DNA of 51,899 nucleotides. It comes from JANMDR01 sp031376425. GTDB lineage: Bacteria > Pseudomonadota > Gammaproteobacteria > Burkholderiales > Usitatibacteraceae. Below the pieces are notes generated by a model, which worked only from the letters and a program-made list of their open reading frames with translations, was not told where the DNA came from and ran no database searches. Positions 34,090 through 43,693 of this stretch are shown here, in pieces. A program made the translations under genes and the position numbers. Location: contig JANMDR010000274.1 of the NCBI GenBank assembly GCA_031376425.1, positions 1-51,899 on the forward strand, written 5' to 3'. Every line of letters starts with the position of its first letter. Position 1 is the first letter of the stretch.

Positions 34090-35577
34090 ATGTACATCAG
34101 CCTGTTCGATATGTTTAAAGTTGGCATTGGTCCATCAAGCTCACACACGGTAGGACCGATGCGTGCGGCGCGGCGTTTTCTACTTGAAATACCGCCTGCA
34201 GATTTTGCCAAAATTGTTAAGCTCACCGTGACTCTTTATGGCAGCCTAGCGCACACAGGGCGCGGCCACGGCACCGATACCGCCATGCTGCTGGGGCTTT
34301 GTGGTGAACTGCCCGATGAGGTAGATACGATAGGCATCCCCGCTAAAATTGCGGTCATTACAACTGCCAAAAAGCTCAAGCTGTTAAATCGCTTAGAAAT
34401 TGATTTTGATCCTGCCCACGATCTTATTTTTGACTTCAAAAATCTCCTACCCATTCATTCCAACGGCATGTTGTTTTGCGCCTATGATGCGGCTGGCAAT
34501 GTGCTTGCCGAACGCGAAATGTATTCAATTGGCGGTGGCTTTGTGGTGGATGCGGATGAACATTTTGTGGGCAGCGCACGCGGTGCCGAAGTATCAGTAC
34601 CCTACCCGTTTGCCACAATGCAGGAACTGCTCAACATTTGTAATCACACGCGCCAGCAGATGTGGGATGTGCTGCTAGCCAATGAAGTGGCATTACATGG
34701 CGAAGCAGCCACCCATCGCTTTATAGCCTTAGTAGCAGACACGATGCATAACTGCATTAACAAAGGCCTGCGCACCAATGGTATTTTGCCCGGTGGCCTA
34801 AATGTAAAGCGCCGCGCCAGTGGCATTGCCGAGCAATTGCGCGTGGGCGCACGGCACTCGTCCGAGGGGGCGATGAACTGGGTAAGTGCCTACGCTATTG
34901 CGGTTAATGAAGAAAATGCTGCAGGCAGCCGCGTGGTTACCGCACCCACCAATGGTGCTGCCGGTGTGGTGCCCGCCGTGCTGCGCTATTTTGTAGATTT
35001 TAGAGCCAACTCAACCCACAATTACGCCGCCAATAACACCACAAGAATGCCTGTTTTAGGGCGTCTTCAGCCGCCTTATCCAGAGCCTGAAGAAGGCTTA
35101 AGCGAAGAAGAAAAAGTATACAGCGGCACCTTGCGATTTTTGCTGGTAGCGGCAGGCATAGGCGCACTATGTAAGCGTAACGCCTCAATCTCAGGCGCAG
35201 AAGTAGGCTGTCAGGGTGAAGTAGGCTCAGCAGCGGCGATGGCGGCAGGCGGCCTAGCCGCAGCCTTAGGTGCCAGTGCCGGACAAATAGAAAACGCTGC
35301 GGAAATAGCCCTTGAACACCATCTTGGTATGACCTGCGACCCCATCGGCGGATTGGTACAAGTGCCCTGCATTGAGCGCAATGCCATGGGCGCAGTAAAG
35401 GCAATCAATGCCTGTTCGCTCGCAATGTTGGGTGACGGCACGCATTTAGTTAGTTTAGATCAAGCCATCGAAACCATGCGCCGCACGGGGGCGGATATGC
35501 AAAGCAAATATAAAGAAACAGCGCTAGGCGGGCTGGCGATTACGGTGGCGTTGTCGGTGCGGCAGGTGGAGTGCTAG
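34090..35577 (+). CDS. sdaA: L-serine ammonia-lyase, iron-sulfur type
   Basis: The enzyme converts L-serine to pyruvate and ammonia using a [4Fe-4S] cluster. The 495-residue single chain contains both the beta part (FDMFKVGIGPSSSHTVGPMRAARRFL) and the alpha part. Candidate cluster Cys are in SGAEVGCQGEVGSA, MTCDPIGGLVQVPC and the segments around them. AAGG precedes the ATG. It follows prfC closely and may share its transcript. Confidence 0.96.
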   Translation: MYISLFDMFKVGIGPSSSHTVGPMRAARRFLLEIPPADFAKIVKLTVTLYGSLAHTGRGHGTDTAMLLGLCGELPDEVDTIGIPAKIAVITTAKKLKLLNRLEIDFDPAHDLIFDFKNLLPIHSNGMLFCAYDAAGNVLAEREMYSIGGGFVVDADEHFVGSARGAEVSVPYPFATMQELLNICNHTRQQMWDVLLANEVALHGEAATHRFIALVADTMHNCINKGLRTNGILPGGLNVKRRASGIAEQLRVGARHSSEGAMNWVSAYAIAVNEENAAGSRVVTAPTNGAAGVVPAVLRYFVDFRANSTHNYAANNTTRMPVLGRLQPPYPEPEEGLSEEEKVYSGTLRFLLVAAGIGALCKRNASISGAEVGCQGEVGSAAAMAAGGLAAALGASAGQIENAAEIALEHHLGMTCDPIGGLVQVPCIERNAMGAVKAINACSLAMLGDGTHLVSLDQAIETMRRTGADMQSKYKETALGGLAITVALSVRQVEC

Positions 35578-35661
35578 GGGTGCATTTTGGCACGCTTTGA
35601 CGAATATTTATGGGCGATAAAATAATGAACAGCGCAGGGCGCGGCTTAATTTAGGTGATAA

Positions 35662-36090
35662 ATGCCTACCTATAACGTCTTTGTTTACGGTACGCTAAAA
35701 GAAGGGTTCGCCAACTTCGGCATCAACGCGGGTCAACGCCTATCTGGCGTCTTCCAGACAGTCCAGCGCTACCCTCTGTTTATCATCGGCCAAGATTTTC
35801 TCCCTTGGCTTGTCAATCAGCCCAACTCGGGTCAACACGTTCTCGGCCAAGTTTTCCAAGTTGACGAGCAAGTACTGCGAAACATGGATGTACTTGAGCA
35901 GATCGACGATGACGGTTGGTATACGAGAGCCGAAATTCAAGTTCAAAAAATCGGCGAACCAAACCCCGTGCCCATTCGGGCGTACGTCTACTTCGGCGCG
36001 ACGGAGCGGGTATCCAAAGAGCATATTCATGCAAGCGCATTGACCGAGTTTACGACTCAGCACAACCTCAGTTACCTGAAAGCAAGCTAA
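35662..36090 (+). CDS. Gamma-glutamylcyclotransferase-like (AIG2/GGCT family) protein
   Basis: The 142-residue protein has the family's substrate loop near the N-terminus (VFVYGTLKEGFANFG) and the acidic motif with the presumed catalytic Glu (LRNMDVLEQIDDDGWYTR). Characterised members release 5-oxoproline from gamma-glutamyl amines or peptides; the actual substrate is unknown. AGGTGATAA precedes the ATG. It stands alone between sdaA and a 324-base gap. Confidence 0.88.
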   Translation: MPTYNVFVYGTLKEGFANFGINAGQRLSGVFQTVQRYPLFIIGQDFLPWLVNQPNSGQHVLGQVFQVDEQVLRNMDVLEQIDDDGWYTRAEIQVQKIGEPNPVPIRAYVYFGATERVSKEHIHASALTEFTTQHNLSYLKAS

Positions 36091-36414
36091 ACTTTCACAC
36101 CATAGACGCTGACAAAAATGCTTGCGTAGCACATGCTTGCTGCCATGGTCATTTTCCCCAAATTTACCCAGCATCGCACAGAAGTAAGTACACTATGCGG
36201 TTGTATTTTAACGATAGTCAATTGCTGCATTGCAGCAATTGACGCAGCATTTAAATCATCACAAACTTTACAGACTGTGGAACCGGACTTCGGAACTTTT
36301 AACACAGCAGAACTAAATACGAGGGATCCTCCGTAATTACCACCCATGGTTGTCATGAGCGCACTTTCACAAGAAGCCGTGCTTTTATTTTTATAAAATC
36401 CAATAGGAAAAACG
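36091..36414. other. 324-base intergenic region with one palindrome
   Basis: No convincing gene lies here. Short frames on both strands (for example 36133-36336 plus) have no ribosome site or family features. The region holds the 23-base palindrome at 36219-36241 and, close to its right end, AGGAAAAACG, the ribosome site of the metalloprotease. Its promoter is presumably also here, but I see no consensus pair. Confidence 0.6.
36219..36241. promoter_or_regulatory. Perfect 11-1-11 palindrome, candidate operator
   Basis: CAATTGCTGCA, one central T, then its exact complement. No T-run follows on the plus strand, so a terminator is unlikely. It lies about 175 bases before the metalloprotease ATG and 130 bases after the GGCT-like gene. 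A dimeric regulator site is the simplest reading; no regulator can be named. Confidence 0.4.
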
Positions 36415-39135
36415 ATGAAATCGCAATTAACCGCACCCATTTTGCCTAGCAAACTAAGCCGTCTATCACTCGCTATTTTTACTGGCCTAGCCGTTCTAAC
36501 CGTTGCAACAGCTTATGCACAAGCCCCCGCCGCCGCACCATCAGGCGCTCCCGCTGGTGCTGCCCCTGCGGCTGGTGCACCACCTGTTGCCAGTGCTGCT
36601 AAGCCATTCAAAGATGTGATTAAAGACGCGAAAGAAATTCCCGGCTTATTTACGCTCTATCAAAAAGACGAAAAAGTATGGCTAGCCATCAAGCCGGAGC
36701 AGTTTGATAAACCGATGTTCTTTAGCTATAACATTCCTAACAGCGTGGGTGAACGTGGCCTGTATTCCAGCCAAATGGGTTCGTCTGAAGTGGTTGTGTT
36801 CAAAAAAATTGGCAATCAAATTCAACTCATTGCTAAGAATTTAAGCTACTACGCCAAGCCGGGCACGCCAGAAGCGGATTTTGTAAGCCAAGCGTTTTCC
36901 GATAGTTTGCTAGGCGGTATTGCGGCGGCTTCACTGCCACACCCCGATACCAAAGCGATTTTGATTGATTTGAATGGCCTACTCATTAACGATATTCCAG
37001 GCTATGCCACGCGCCTTGATTTTGCCTATCGCATGGGCTTTGCGTTGGATAAGCCGAACTCTAGCATTAGTAAAGTAAACAATAGCGATGCACTGACTGG
37101 CATTGGCGTTAACGCGCATTTTTCTGTGGCTAAAATTAGCGCACCGCCATTAACACCTTCTCCCGTACCGCTGCCCACACCGCCACAAACGGTGCCTGAT
37201 TCGCGCAGCATGTTTATCGGCTTTTACTATAGCTTTACTGAGCTACCAGCAACGCCAATGGCAGCGCGTAAAGCCGATGATCGCCTCGGTCATTTCGTCA
37301 CCACCCGTACTGATTATTCCAACGATATCGCCATTAAAGATAAATCTCGTTTGGTAAACCGCTGGCGCTTAGAGAAAAAAGACCCGAACGCCGCAATGTC
37401 GGAACCGGTTACGCCGATTACATTTTGGATCGACAAAAACGTACCGATGAAATACCGCAAAGCCGTGAATGATGGCATTGTGGAATGGAATAAAGCCTAT
37501 GAAAAAATTGGCTTTAAAAATGCGGTTGTTGCTAGACAACAAACGGATGCCGATGATTTTGACACCATGGATGCACGCCACGCGTCGATTCGTTGGTTCG
37601 TGGGTGCTGACGTTGGCTTTGCTATTGGCCCATCCCAAGTTGATCCACGCAGTGGCGAAATTTTGGATGCCGATATTGGTATGTCCGATGTGTTTGCCAA
37701 AGGCATGCGCCGGCAAGTAGTGGAAGATTTTGCGCACCCAACTAGCCACACCCACGCACACGCACACGCGCACGCGCACACACACAAGCCAGGTCAAGCG
37801 TTCATGACCTGCAACTACGCCCACGAAGCGGCGGGTGAAATGCATTTTGCAACTGACCTGCTCGAAGCCCGTGGTTTAGAAATGGATGGCCCTGAAGCTG
37901 AAGCCTTAGCGCAGGCTTATGTTAAAGACGTCATCATGCATGAAGTGGGCCATACCTTGGGCTTGCGCCATAACTTCCGCTCGTCCACCATCTATACCTT
38001 AAAGCAATTGTCTGATCCCGCTTTTGGTAAAGCCAATTCATTGGCCGGTTCCGTGATGGACTACACGCCAGTGAACCTAGCACCAAAAGGCGAAAAACAA
38101 GGCGAGTACTTCGCATCCACTCTTGGCCCCTATGATTACTGGGCCATTGAATATGCCTACAAGCCATTAAACACCGCTACCGAGACAACTGACCTAGACA
38201 AAATTGCCTCACGCTCTAATGAGCCACTATTGGCTTACGCGACGGATGAAGACGCTGGATTTGGCGATGTTTTTTTTGGTATTGATCCAGAGGTGAATCG
38301 CTTCGATTTAGGCGCAAACCCGATGGACTACTACAAACAACGCTTGCAGCTTTCCCGCGAATTGTGGGATCGCATTCAAACGATGGAACTCAAAACGGGT
38401 GAAAGCTATGAACGCTTAGCACGCAGCTTTAATAGTGGCTTCCGTGCGCTAGAGCGTATTGCGCCGCTGGTGGCAAAATACGTGGGTGGCGTTAAGCATT
38501 TGCGCGATCACGCCGGAACGGGGCGTCCTGTGTATGAGCCAACTGCCGCAGCCAAGCAACGCGAAGCATTGAAGATTATTACCGACGGCATGCTAAAGGT
38601 AGACAGCTTCAAATTTAAACCAGAGTTTATTTCACGTATTGGCGTGGACTATTTTGGTCGCTTTGATGGTGTGCGCCCTTCACCAAATCCGGATGTTTCT
38701 TCCATTTCCACCAGAGTGGGTGCATTGCAGCGCGAGGTGTTGGATACTTTACTGGCTAATAACGTAGCAGCACGTTTACTCAGCAGCCAAGAAAAAGTAG
38801 CCGATGGTTCCAAGCTGCTGAAGCTTTCTGACTTGTACGATACCTTACAAGATGCTATCTGGAGCGAGCTAAAAACCGGTGGCGATATTTCCAGCATGCG
38901 TCGCAATCTGCAGCGCGAGCATATTAAGCGCCTCAGCGAAACGCTGATCAAACCAGCAGCATCATTGCCAGCCGATGCGCGTAGCCTGCAACGCGAAAAT
39001 GCTGTGCTCCTCAGCGCCGCAATTCGTGGTGCGCAGGGTAAAGCAATGAGCAAAGAAGCCAGAGCGCATTTAGCAGAAAGCTTGAATACCTTAACCGAAG
39101 CATTGCGTGCGCCACTAGCACGTGCAGGTGCATAA
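36415..39135 (+). CDS. Exported zinc metalloprotease, metzincin-like (DUF5117/DUF4953 type)
   Basis: The 906-residue product starts with a signal peptide (LSLAIFTGLAVLTVATAYA) and an Ala/Pro/Gly linker. A large N-terminal domain precedes the zinc motif HEVGHTLGLRH (509-519) and a Met-turn-like SVMDY (546-550), the metzincin arrangement. Both metal and catalytic residues are present. Residues 445-457 carry seven alternating His (H-T-H-A-H-A-H-A-H-A-H-T-H), probably a flexible zinc-binding insert. AGGAAAAACG precedes the ATG. Family members are exported; natural substrates are not established. The gene ends at a strong bidirectional terminator. Confidence 0.92.
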   Translation: MKSQLTAPILPSKLSRLSLAIFTGLAVLTVATAYAQAPAAAPSGAPAGAAPAAGAPPVASAAKPFKDVIKDAKEIPGLFTLYQKDEKVWLAIKPEQFDKPMFFSYNIPNSVGERGLYSSQMGSSEVVVFKKIGNQIQLIAKNLSYYAKPGTPEADFVSQAFSDSLLGGIAAASLPHPDTKAILIDLNGLLINDIPGYATRLDFAYRMGFALDKPNSSISKVNNSDALTGIGVNAHFSVAKISAPPLTPSPVPLPTPPQTVPDSRSMFIGFYYSFTELPATPMAARKADDRLGHFVTTRTDYSNDIAIKDKSRLVNRWRLEKKDPNAAMSEPVTPITFWIDKNVPMKYRKAVNDGIVEWNKAYEKIGFKNAVVARQQTDADDFDTMDARHASIRWFVGADVGFAIGPSQVDPRSGEILDADIGMSDVFAKGMRRQVVEDFAHPTSHTHAHAHAHAHTHKPGQAFMTCNYAHEAAGEMHFATDLLEARGLEMDGPEAEALAQAYVKDVIMHEVGHTLGLRHNFRSSTIYTLKQLSDPAFGKANSLAGSVMDYTPVNLAPKGEKQGEYFASTLGPYDYWAIEYAYKPLNTATETTDLDKIASRSNEPLLAYATDEDAGFGDVFFGIDPEVNRFDLGANPMDYYKQRLQLSRELWDRIQTMELKTGESYERLARSFNSGFRALERIAPLVAKYVGGVKHLRDHAGTGRPVYEPTAAAKQREALKIITDGMLKVDSFKFKPEFISRIGVDYFGRFDGVRPSPNPDVSSISTRVGALQREVLDTLLANNVAARLLSSQEKVADGSKLLKLSDLYDTLQDAIWSELKTGGDISSMRRNLQREHIKRLSETLIKPAASLPADARSLQRENAVLLSAAIRGAQGKAMSKEARAHLAESLNTLTEALRAPLARAGA
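37747..37785 (+). repeat. CA/CG-type microsatellite encoding a (His-Ala)n run
   Basis: The 39 bases are alternating CAC with GCA, GCG, ACC or ACA codons, almost pure alternating purine and pyrimidine. Six-base slippage would change the number of His-Ala pairs in frame, whereas a two-base change would break the protease frame. Confidence 0.75.
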
Positions 39136-39163
39136 GTATTTGATTTGATCGAATGCAATAACT

Positions 39164-39204
39164 AAAAACGCCCGATTGTTGTAATGACAATCGGGCGTTT
39201 TTTT
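39164..39204. terminator. Bidirectional intrinsic terminator
   Basis: A 16-bp perfect stem (AAAAACGCCCGATTGT and its complement), a 7-base loop and a run of seven T after it. It lies between the convergent metalloprotease and anmK genes and has A and T tracts on both sides, so it serves both strands. Confidence 0.92.
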
Positions 39205-39206
39205 CA

Positions 39207-40415
39207 TTAGCTAGGCAAGGAAATTTTTCCCATCGTTACCGAAGGGATACCGCGCCTTGAACCGAAATCGGATTCACCACCGGCTACGGTTTCATTGGCT
39301 AGGATGGCGAATAGCACGGCTTCTTTAGCGTCGCCTGAAATACCGAGATCATCCGTTTTAAGGAATTTGCAGGGCAATAATTCTTTTAACCATTCAACTA
39401 ATAATGGATTGTGCATGCCGCCGCCAGACATATATATTTTAAATTCCTCAATAGCCACCTTGCTTTTGGCGGTGCTAATCAGCACCGCTTCAGCGATAGT
39501 TTCCGCGCTGAACCTTGTAAGGGTGGCGAGCAAATCATTCACAGCTATGCTTTCTGTGTAGCTCCGTGCCTTTGCTGCGGCCACATATTCAAGGCTGAAC
39601 AATTCAGGGCCAGTTGTTTTTGGAAAAAGCTGATTAAAAAATGCATGGCTTCTCAGTGCGTCTAGCAAATCTTGATTGACCTTACCCGCACGTGCCAAAG
39701 CGGCATCTTTGTCATAAGCCAAATGTGGAAAATGTGCGCGGGTAACCGCATCAATTAAAGTATTGCCAGTGCCGGTATCGGTGACAAACACTTCTTCGGC
39801 GCGCATATTTGCGGGCAAATAAGTGAAGTTAGCAATGCCGCCCATATTTAGCATGATACGATTCTCACCCAATTTTCCAAAAATAAAGTAATCGCCGTAA
39901 ACCGCTAAGGGCGCACCTTCGCCGCCTGCAGCAACATGTTTTTGCCGGAAATCCGATACGGTGATGATGCCGGTTTTAACAGCAATATGATCGCCATCAC
40001 CGATTTGCAAAGTGGCATTGGCAAACTTTTCTTGACCATGCAAAAGCTTTGGTGCGTGCATCACCGTTTGACCATGCGATGCAATTAAATCAATATCCGT
40101 TGTAGGTATTTTCCACTCCGCTAAACATTGCAAAATCATATTAGCGTGCAGAGTGCCAATCCATTCATTGAGCAAGGCTAGGTGCTGAAAATCAATGTTT
40201 TTTTTAGCGAATACTTTTCTAATTTCGGTTTTAATGTCGTCGGTGTAATCAACAGTTTTGAAGTTCAATAACTTAACCTGCGTCGCTTCACCCGCACCCG
40301 ATAGGCTGCACAATGCCACATCTAGGCCGTCTAGCGATGTACCAGACATGAGGCCAATGATTACTCTGTTGGGTTTTTCAGCAATCTTGTAGAGTGCGGC
40401 AATATTTTTATTCAT
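39207..40415 (-). CDS. anmK: Anhydro-N-acetylmuramic acid kinase
   Basis: The kinase opens and phosphorylates 1,6-anhydro-MurNAc from recycled peptidoglycan to give MurNAc-6-phosphate. The 402-residue product shows the ATP-binding start VIIGLMSGTSLDGLDVALC, LIASHGQTVMHAP, MLNMGGIANFTYL and DTGTGNTLIDA. ATG 40415 is the first start and lacks a strong ribosome site. Peptidoglycan hydrolases such as the M23 protein at 43808 would act earlier in wall turnover. Confidence 0.95.
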   Translation of the reverse strand: MNKNIAALYKIAEKPNRVIIGLMSGTSLDGLDVALCSLSGAGEATQVKLLNFKTVDYTDDIKTEIRKVFAKKNIDFQHLALLNEWIGTLHANMILQCLAEWKIPTTDIDLIASHGQTVMHAPKLLHGQEKFANATLQIGDGDHIAVKTGIITVSDFRQKHVAAGGEGAPLAVYGDYFIFGKLGENRIMLNMGGIANFTYLPANMRAEEVFVTDTGTGNTLIDAVTRAHFPHLAYDKDAALARAGKVNQDLLDALRSHAFFNQLFPKTTGPELFSLEYVAAAKARSYTESIAVNDLLATLTRFSAETIAEAVLISTAKSKVAIEEFKIYMSGGGMHNPLLVEWLKELLPCKFLKTDDLGISGDAKEAVLFAILANETVAGGESDFGSRRGIPSVTMGKISLPS

Positions 40416-40512
40416 AATGGATATTGGTTATTAAAGTGGTAACGATCAACAGCAGTGGTGATAGGTGCTTGCGCAGTCTAGCTATCGTTAGCATATTTCG
40501 CCAATGTTGCAC

Positions 40513-41025
40513 TTACAGTTGCTCCGCAAGCGCTAGCACTTTAGCGATGGTATTCATATTGCGTGCTGTGCCTGCGATGGCGGCGGGGATTTTCAATTTT
40601 GAGTCAGCCATGCCATCGCCATAATGCACGTAAATTTCGCGCACCCCTAATGCGCATTCTTCGGCTTTTTTACCTGTCGCTTTGGTGAGTGCATCAGCAG
40701 GTGGTGCCGCATCTAAAAATATCGCCACCACCCGATTTGATGCCGCGCGCGGAAATGGGTTGCTAGCCAGCACCGCCGCCATTTCTGCTACGGTCCGCAC
40801 CATCACACCGATAGGCTTGCCAGCATAAACTGCTAGCTTGGCCTCCAGCGCTGCCTTAGTTTGCGCTGCGCTCAGCGCACTTTTGAAAACCACATTGCCA
40901 CTCGCGATGTAGGTACGCACGTTTGCAAAGCCTGCATCCTCACACAATATTTTTAAATCAGCCATTGGCATTTTGCCAGTGCCACCAACATTTACAGCGC
41001 GTAATAGTGCAATATAGATGAACAA
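40513..41025 (-). CDS. DUF1697 family protein
   Basis: The soluble protein matches the DUF1697 family: FIYIALLRAVNVGGTGKMPMADLKILCEDAGFANVRTYIASGNVVF. The frame opens at a GTG at 41040, but AGGAGA lies within those first codons and 6-7 bases before a TTG at 41025. Starting at TTG gives MFIYIALLRAVNVGG, which fits the family, so I prefer 41025 (170 residues). The role of the family is unknown. It is divergent from the GGDEF gene with about 110 bases between. Confidence 0.87.
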   Translation of the reverse strand: MFIYIALLRAVNVGGTGKMPMADLKILCEDAGFANVRTYIASGNVVFKSALSAAQTKAALEAKLAVYAGKPIGVMVRTVAEMAAVLASNPFPRAASNRVVAIFLDAAPPADALTKATGKKAEECALGVREIYVHYGDGMADSKLKIPAAIAGTARNMNTIAKVLALAEQL

Positions 41026-41132
41026 CTTACTTCTCCTCACTCAAAGTTAAGACGCTCGACTATAGCGCATACTGCAGTCTTGAAAATTACGTGTGCGCCA
41101 CATCTAAATATTACAGGGCTAAACTAATCGAA

Positions 41133-42329
41133 ATGGATCCACGCACCACATTAGTTGTTGTCACACTTATGATGCTACTCAACGGTGGCGTACTGGGGTT
41201 GATGCACCGCGATTTGTCTATTCAGGTACAGCCTAGTGCGCGCGATTGGCGTATCGGCACCTTGTTGGCAGCAGCAGGTTGCATCCTACTGGCTACGCAG
41301 GATGTATTGCCCATCGGCTTTGTGTTGCCACTTGGCAATGCCAGTTTACTATTGGCCATGACACTCTATCTACGTGCGGTGCGGCGCTTTGACGGCTACG
41401 CCGATACGCCGTGGATTTTTCTACCTGCTGCGTTAAGTACGATCGGCATATTCTGGGCTGCTGCCATTTCACCGAGCACGGCAATGCGTGCGATCATCGC
41501 TTCTATCGGCTGGATAATTCCTTTATTTTTCGCAATTAGATCATTGATTATTGGCGGCCGCTTGGCAGCGACATCTGGCGCCTGGCACTCCTGGCAACGC
41601 AACTACGCGAAGAGCCGCTACGTACTCATCGCGATGCTCTTAATCGTGGCCATCCTGATGATGGTGCGCGTCATTTATTTTTTGCTACACCTTGATTACG
41701 CCACACCATTATTAATTAGCGGGCAATGGATAAACACCTTCACCATGCTAGCCCCAGGCGCATTGCCTATCGTTGGCACCACCGTATTTATAATGATGTG
41801 TTCCGAACGCGTGCGCGCTCAGTGGGAGCATGCGGCGGCCACTGACTATTTGACCGGTCTTCCCAATCGCCGGACTATCACTGAAAGCGCAAATAGCCAA
41901 ATTGCGCGTGCGCAAAAAATAGGTAAATCAATAACCGTCGCCCTAGTCGACATTGATCATTTTAAAACGATCAACGATACCTTTGGCCACGAAGTGGGAG
42001 ACGACGCGTTGCGTCACATCGCCACTGTACTTAGCGCACAGTGCACCGCAAGCACTATGGCGGCCAGACTTGGCGGTGAAGAATTTCTATGCCTAATTGA
42101 CGAAGCAGGCGGTGATCCAAGCACGCAAGCAGAAAAATTTCGTACAGCCATAGAGCAGGCACGCTTTGCGCACCCAAATGGCACGATAAATATTACCGTA
42201 TCTATCGGCGTCGCGAGCTCCACCATAAACGAAGACCAACTGCAGCCAACACTACAACGCGCTGACCGCGCACTCTATACGGCCAAATCGCAAGGCCGGA
42301 ATCGCGTTGTCCACGCCCAAGAAACCTGA
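41133..42329 (+). CDS. Membrane diguanylate cyclase (GGDEF)
   Basis: About 230 residues with six or seven hydrophobic helices precede a GGDEF domain (ATDYLTGLPNRRTITE, VALVDIDHFKTINDTFGHEVGDDALRHIA, and the active-site signature GGEEF at 314-318). The active signature predicts c-di-GMP synthesis. No RxxD inhibitory site is present five residues upstream, so product feedback through that site is not expected. The frame opens at GTG 41091, but ATG 41133 (MDPRTTLVV) begins the first membrane helix and is preferred. The sensory input is unknown. Confidence 0.92.
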   Translation: MDPRTTLVVVTLMMLLNGGVLGLMHRDLSIQVQPSARDWRIGTLLAAAGCILLATQDVLPIGFVLPLGNASLLLAMTLYLRAVRRFDGYADTPWIFLPAALSTIGIFWAAAISPSTAMRAIIASIGWIIPLFFAIRSLIIGGRLAATSGAWHSWQRNYAKSRYVLIAMLLIVAILMMVRVIYFLLHLDYATPLLISGQWINTFTMLAPGALPIVGTTVFIMMCSERVRAQWEHAAATDYLTGLPNRRTITESANSQIARAQKIGKSITVALVDIDHFKTINDTFGHEVGDDALRHIATVLSAQCTASTMAARLGGEEFLCLIDEAGGDPSTQAEKFRTAIEQARFAHPNGTINITVSIGVASSTINEDQLQPTLQRADRALYTAKSQGRNRVVHAQET

Positions 42330-42368
42330 CCCCTACTTACCGACATCTTCAGCGCATCAATAGCGCGT

Positions 42369-43619
42369 CTAGCGCACCGTTACTCGTGCGAACTTCCGCT
42401 TACCCACCTGCGCAACTACAGTTTTTCCCACTTCAATTACACAGGCTTTATCGCTAATTTTTTCCCCATCTAACTTCACGCCGCCTTGCTCAATCATACG
42501 ATTAGCTTCGCCGGTTGACGGGGTTAAGCCTGCTTGTTTTAGCAATTGCGCAATGCTTATTTTGCCATCGGTGGCGGTAACAGAAGCATCAGGAATATCT
42601 TCAGGAATTCCACCGTGATGCCTCGCGTCAAAATCTTGCAATGCTGCTTCGGCAGCAGCTTGGGAATGAAACCGTTTTACGATCTCTTGGGCGAAAGCTA
42701 CCTTTATATCACGCGGATTTTTTCCGGCCGCAACGGCCTCACGCAACGCTGCTTGCTGAGTTGGCGATTGGTGGGATAGCAGCAGCAAGTACTTCCACAT
42801 CGCCACGTCCGATATCGACATAATTTTGCCAAACATATCATTCGGCGCATCAGTAATCGCCACATAATTGTTCTTAGACTTGGACATTTTTTCAACACCA
42901 TCCAAACCTTCTAGCAGCGGCATAGTGATGATACATTGCGGTTCTTGGCCTTCTTGGCGCTGCAATTCGCGGCCCACGAGCAAATTAAACTTTTGATCGG
43001 TACCCCCTAGTTCCACATCCGCTTTCAGTGCCACGGAGTCATAGCCTTGCATCAACGGGTATAAAAATTCGTGGATTGAAATAGGAATATTGCCTTGGAA
43101 GCGTTTAGTAAAATCGTCCCTCTCCAGCATGCGTGCCACAGTCCAGCGTGAGGCCAACTTGATGACACCCGTTGCGCCTAAGCCGTCGCACCATTCCGAG
43201 TTGTAGCGAATTTCAGTTTTTTCAGCATCAAGCACTAAACTCGCTTGAGAAAAATAGGTTTTTGCGTTTTCAGCAATTTGCTCACGTGTAAGCGGCGGGC
43301 GGGTAGCGTTGCGGCCACTTGGATCGCCAATCATCGACGTGAAATCGCCAATTAAGAAAATTACCGTATGGCCTAAATCTTGAAATTGGCGCAGCTTATT
43401 GAGCACCACCGTATGCCCCAAATGCAAATCAGGCGCCGTAGGATCAAGCCCTAGCTTAATGCGCAAAGTGCGCCCGCTTTCAAGCTTTTTGCGCATCTCG
43501 GATTCAACAATTAATTCGTCAACACCATGCTTAATGACGTTTAGATCGGCTTCTACCTTTGCTGGATCAACCTTGATAGTTTGGTTCTCATTTAACTTCA
43601 GGTTTGCAATATTAGTCAT
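42369..43619 (-). CDS. tyrS: Tyrosyl-tRNA synthetase
   Basis: The 416-residue class I enzyme charges tRNA-Tyr. Seen are the HIGH-type motif DLHLGHTVVLN, the tyrosine site and dimer region (VSEW-type replaced by the longer TyrRS subgroup sequence), KMSKSKNNYVA and a C-terminal S4 RNA-binding domain (ANRMIEQGGVKLDGEKISD). It is divergent from the M23 peptidase, the usual arrangement in Burkholderiales. Confidence 0.96.
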   Translation of the reverse strand: MTNIANLKLNENQTIKVDPAKVEADLNVIKHGVDELIVESEMRKKLESGRTLRIKLGLDPTAPDLHLGHTVVLNKLRQFQDLGHTVIFLIGDFTSMIGDPSGRNATRPPLTREQIAENAKTYFSQASLVLDAEKTEIRYNSEWCDGLGATGVIKLASRWTVARMLERDDFTKRFQGNIPISIHEFLYPLMQGYDSVALKADVELGGTDQKFNLLVGRELQRQEGQEPQCIITMPLLEGLDGVEKMSKSKNNYVAITDAPNDMFGKIMSISDVAMWKYLLLLSHQSPTQQAALREAVAAGKNPRDIKVAFAQEIVKRFHSQAAAEAALQDFDARHHGGIPEDIPDASVTATDGKISIAQLLKQAGLTPSTGEANRMIEQGGVKLDGEKISDKACVIEVGKTVVAQVGKRKFARVTVR

Positions 43620-43693
43620 TGATTATCCATCACTTTTTTCAAAAATGTTAACTGCTAGGGGGCATGGCTAGATGGTTTTTGGTATGATACTTG

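Noticed and set aside
36087..36452. 121-codon minus-strand frame in the gap before the metalloprotease
   Set aside because: It overlaps the signal peptide region of the protease, has no ribosome site and no recognisable features.
37741..37790. Possible CRISPR-like or VNTR array
   Set aside because: It is a codon-level His-Ala microsatellite inside a clear protease gene, with no spacers.
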